Translations under genes and position numbers: made by a program
In this document: piece by piece, positions 6,052-7,614 of the stretch
Numbering within the stretch: position 1 is the first letter of the stretch
Layout: every line of letters begins with the position of its first letter
The notes under the pieces: model-generated
The model's database searches: none
Seen by the model: the letters and a program-made list of their open reading frames with translations, nothing else
Told to the model about the DNA's origin: nothing
Assembly (NCBI GenBank): GCA_003641695.1
Contig: QNBL01000126.1
Location: 1 to 7,614, forward strand
Source of the DNA: Spirochaetota bacterium
Lineage (GTDB): Bacteria; Spirochaetota; Spirochaetia; B11-G9
Direction: 5' to 3'
Length of the DNA: 7,614 bases

Positions 6052-7380
6052 ATGCTAGATAGAATTTCACAGAAATTCAATGACATAATAAAGACCGTCT
6101 CAGGTAAATCCAGTATATCTGAAAAGAATATCAGGGAAGCTGTTGAGGAGATTAAGATTGCTCTCCTGGAGGCTGATGTAAACTTGAGGGTGGTAAGAAG
6201 GTTTGTAAACCGGACTATAGAAGAAGCTACCGGTGAGCAAGTTTTAAAGTCGGTCAATCCCGGGCAGCAGTTTGTAAAAATTGTATACGATAAACTTGTT
6301 GCTCTCCTTGGAGATGAAAAGCAGGATCTCCAACTCAAAGGACCTGATACCCAGTCGGTTATTCTGCTTATGGGGCTTCAGGGATCAGGTAAAACAACAA
6401 CTGCCGCCAAACTGGCGCTGAAGCTTAAAAAAGAGGGAATGAAACCGCTGCTTGTAGCCGCTGACCTCGTTCGTCCTGCAGCAGTCAAACAGTTACAGGT
6501 GCTTGGACAGCAGATTGATGTAGAGGTATTTGCCGAAGATTCAAAAGATGCCGTCAAGGTGGCCAGGAATGCTTTGGTCTACAGTAAGAAGAACCTTTTT
6601 AACGTTGTCATTGTTGATACCGCCGGCCGTCTGCATCTCGATAATGAGATGATGAAAGAGATTACTGCGGTTTCGAAGGTGTTGAAACCCGATGAAACTC
6701 TCTTTGTTGCAGATTCCATGACAGGGCAAAATGCGGTAAATATAGCGAAAGAATTCGATGAGAAGGTGGGTATATCAGGTATCATCCTGAGTAAGTTTGA
6801 CTCTGATGCAAGAGGCGGCGCCGCAATCTCCCTGAAAAGTGTTACCGGAAAACCTTTAAAGTTCATCGGGGTCGGGGAGAAGCTTGAAGACCTGGATCCA
6901 TTCTATCCCGACAGGATAGCTTCCAGAATCCTTGGTATGGGTGATGTTGTCAGTCTTGTTGAGAAAGCTCAACAGACAATGGAAGCTGATGAGGCTGAGA
7001 AGCTTCAAAATAAAATGAAATCAGCGACCTTTACCCTTCAGGATTATCTTGAACAGTTCCAGAGGGTAAAAAAAATGGGCAGTATGGAGTCTTTACTCGA
7101 TATGATACCCGGCGCAAAAGGAACCATTAATCCTGACGATATAGATGAAGCATTGATGAAGAAAGAAGAAGCTATTATACTTTCAATGACCATGAAGGAA
7201 CGGTACAATCACCGGATTCTCGGTCCTTCAAGAAGAAAAAGGATTGCTAAAGGATCGGGAACTTCTGTTTTTGAGGTAAACAAGCTTTTAAAGAAATTTG
7301 AAAAAACACGGCTGATGATGAAAAAAGTCGTAAAAAATAAAAAATACCAGGCCAGGTTAATGCAGGGTCTAGGATTATAA
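6052..7380 (+). CDS. ffh: Signal recognition particle protein Ffh (SRP54 GTPase)
   Basis: Ffh binds 4.5S RNA and signal sequences as they leave the ribosome, then docks with FtsY to bring membrane proteins to the Sec translocon. From ATG 6052 the protein has 442 residues, usual for the family. The N domain spans 1-95 and includes ALLEADVNL (37-45). The G domain has the P-loop GLQGSGKTT (108-116), DLVRPAA (138-144), DTAGR (189-193), the specificity loop SKFD (247-250, commonly TKLD), DARGGAA and GVGEKLEDL (273-281). The M domain, from about 300, has FTLQDYLEQFQ and the RNA-binding SRRKRIAKGSGTS (393-405). The frame extends upstream to a TTG at 5992, but that TTG is the -35 element, and family homology begins at MLDRISQKF, so ATG 6052 is the start. 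AAGG (6037-6040) is 11 bases upstream, a little far; GTG 6046 is a possible alternative. rpsP follows after 31 bp. Confidence 0.97.
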   Translation: MLDRISQKFNDIIKTVSGKSSISEKNIREAVEEIKIALLEADVNLRVVRRFVNRTIEEATGEQVLKSVNPGQQFVKIVYDKLVALLGDEKQDLQLKGPDTQSVILLMGLQGSGKTTTAAKLALKLKKEGMKPLLVAADLVRPAAVKQLQVLGQQIDVEVFAEDSKDAVKVARNALVYSKKNLFNVVIVDTAGRLHLDNEMMKEITAVSKVLKPDETLFVADSMTGQNAVNIAKEFDEKVGISGIILSKFDSDARGGAAISLKSVTGKPLKFIGVGEKLEDLDPFYPDRIASRILGMGDVVSLVEKAQQTMEADEAEKLQNKMKSATFTLQDYLEQFQRVKKMGSMESLLDMIPGAKGTINPDDIDEALMKKEEAIILSMTMKERYNHRILGPSRRKRIAKGSGTSVFEVNKLLKKFEKTRLMMKKVVKNKKYQARLMQGLGL

Positions 7381-7411
7381 TGTTGAGAATACCGTAGGGA
7401 GGTAAGTTCGA

Positions 7412-7614
7412 GTGAGTGTAAAAATCAGGTTAAAGCGGTTCGGAACGAAGAAAAGACCATATTACAGAATTGTTGTTATGGATTCGAGAAAACCCAGAGA
7501 TGGAAGAACTCTTGAAGAGGTTGGGTATTATCATCCAATAGAGGCAGAAGACAAGCAGGTAAAACTGGATACTGAAAGAGTAAAGGACTGGATTATGAAA
7601 GGTGCCCAGGTTAC
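7412..7614 (+). CDS. rpsP: Ribosomal protein bS16, cut by the right window edge
   Basis: bS16 is a small-subunit protein needed for assembly of the 30S body. The 67 complete codons visible match the family along their whole length: SVKIRLKRFGTKKRPYYRIVV at the N-terminus with its basic patch, DSRKPRDGRTLEEVGYYHP in the middle, and KLDTERVKDWI. The complete protein is usually about 80-90 residues, so only the C-terminus is missing. The start is GTG 7412, preceded by the strongest ribosome binding site in the window, AGGGAGG at 7396-7402, nine bases upstream. It follows ffh by 31 bp with no terminator, so the two are probably cotranscribed. In many bacteria a KH-domain gene, rimM, trmD and rplS come next. 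Confidence 0.97.
   Translation, partial: MSVKIRLKRFGTKKRPYYRIVVMDSRKPRDGRTLEEVGYYHPIEAEDKQVKLDTERVKDWIMKGAQV

Noticed and set aside
5616..6338. A 240-residue minus-strand frame across the lipoprotein/ffh junction
   Set aside because: It runs antisense to two well-supported genes and through the ffh promoter; its composition is that of a reverse-strand shadow.
6811..6823. GC palindrome GCGGCGCCGC in ffh
   Set aside because: It simply encodes the conserved Arg-Gly-Gly-Ala-Ala motif; no separate function is needed.

Overview
The window looks like core chromosomal DNA of a spirochaete, probably of the Treponema/Spirochaeta type. The main evidence is the cluster PUR-domain protein, rnhB, smc, which as I recall it is also the gene order in Borrelia (bpuR, rnhB, p115/smc). 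Other support comes from an unusually short SMC and a lipoprotein with a relaxed spirochaete-type lipobox. No species can be named. Codon use is moderately AT-rich throughout, except for one GC-richer patch at about 152-271.

Left part (1-600): the minus strand carries tRNA-Gly(UCC) with a clear sigma70-type promoter and a good intrinsic terminator. Beyond it lies a GC-richer fragment open for 39 codons with no start codon, then the first 19 codons of a gene leaving the window at the left edge. The last 14 bases of the tRNA body are repeated exactly 144 bp downstream, inside the GC-rich fragment. That geometry resembles an integrase attachment-site scar.

Middle part (480-1513): a small PUR-domain nucleic-acid-binding protein is read rightward from its own promoter, below two 12-bp direct repeats. 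Its 3' end overlaps the 3' end of the convergent rnhB (RNase HII) by 9 bases. rnhB and smc diverge from an AT-rich gap of about 90 bp.

Right part (1514-7614): five genes run rightward. They are smc (condensin ATPase), a small one-pass membrane protein, a large lipoprotein with a beta-rich middle and TPR-like C-terminus, ffh (signal recognition particle GTPase) and the start of rpsP (ribosomal protein bS16). The first three are tightly packed or overlapping and look like one operon. ffh has its own TTGACA/TATAAA promoter, so ffh-rpsP can be transcribed separately; in many bacteria ffh-rpsP leads into rimM-trmD-rplS.

Functionally this is housekeeping: chromosome organisation (SMC, PUR protein), removal of ribonucleotides from DNA (RNase HII), protein targeting (Ffh) and translation (tRNA-Gly, bS16), with two unrecognised envelope proteins between smc and ffh. 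I see no phage, CRISPR or intact mobile element. The most notable points are the SMC lacking a recognisable hinge, the tRNA 3'-end duplication, the repeats upstream of the PUR gene, and a 13-bp perfect hairpin inside the lipoprotein gene.
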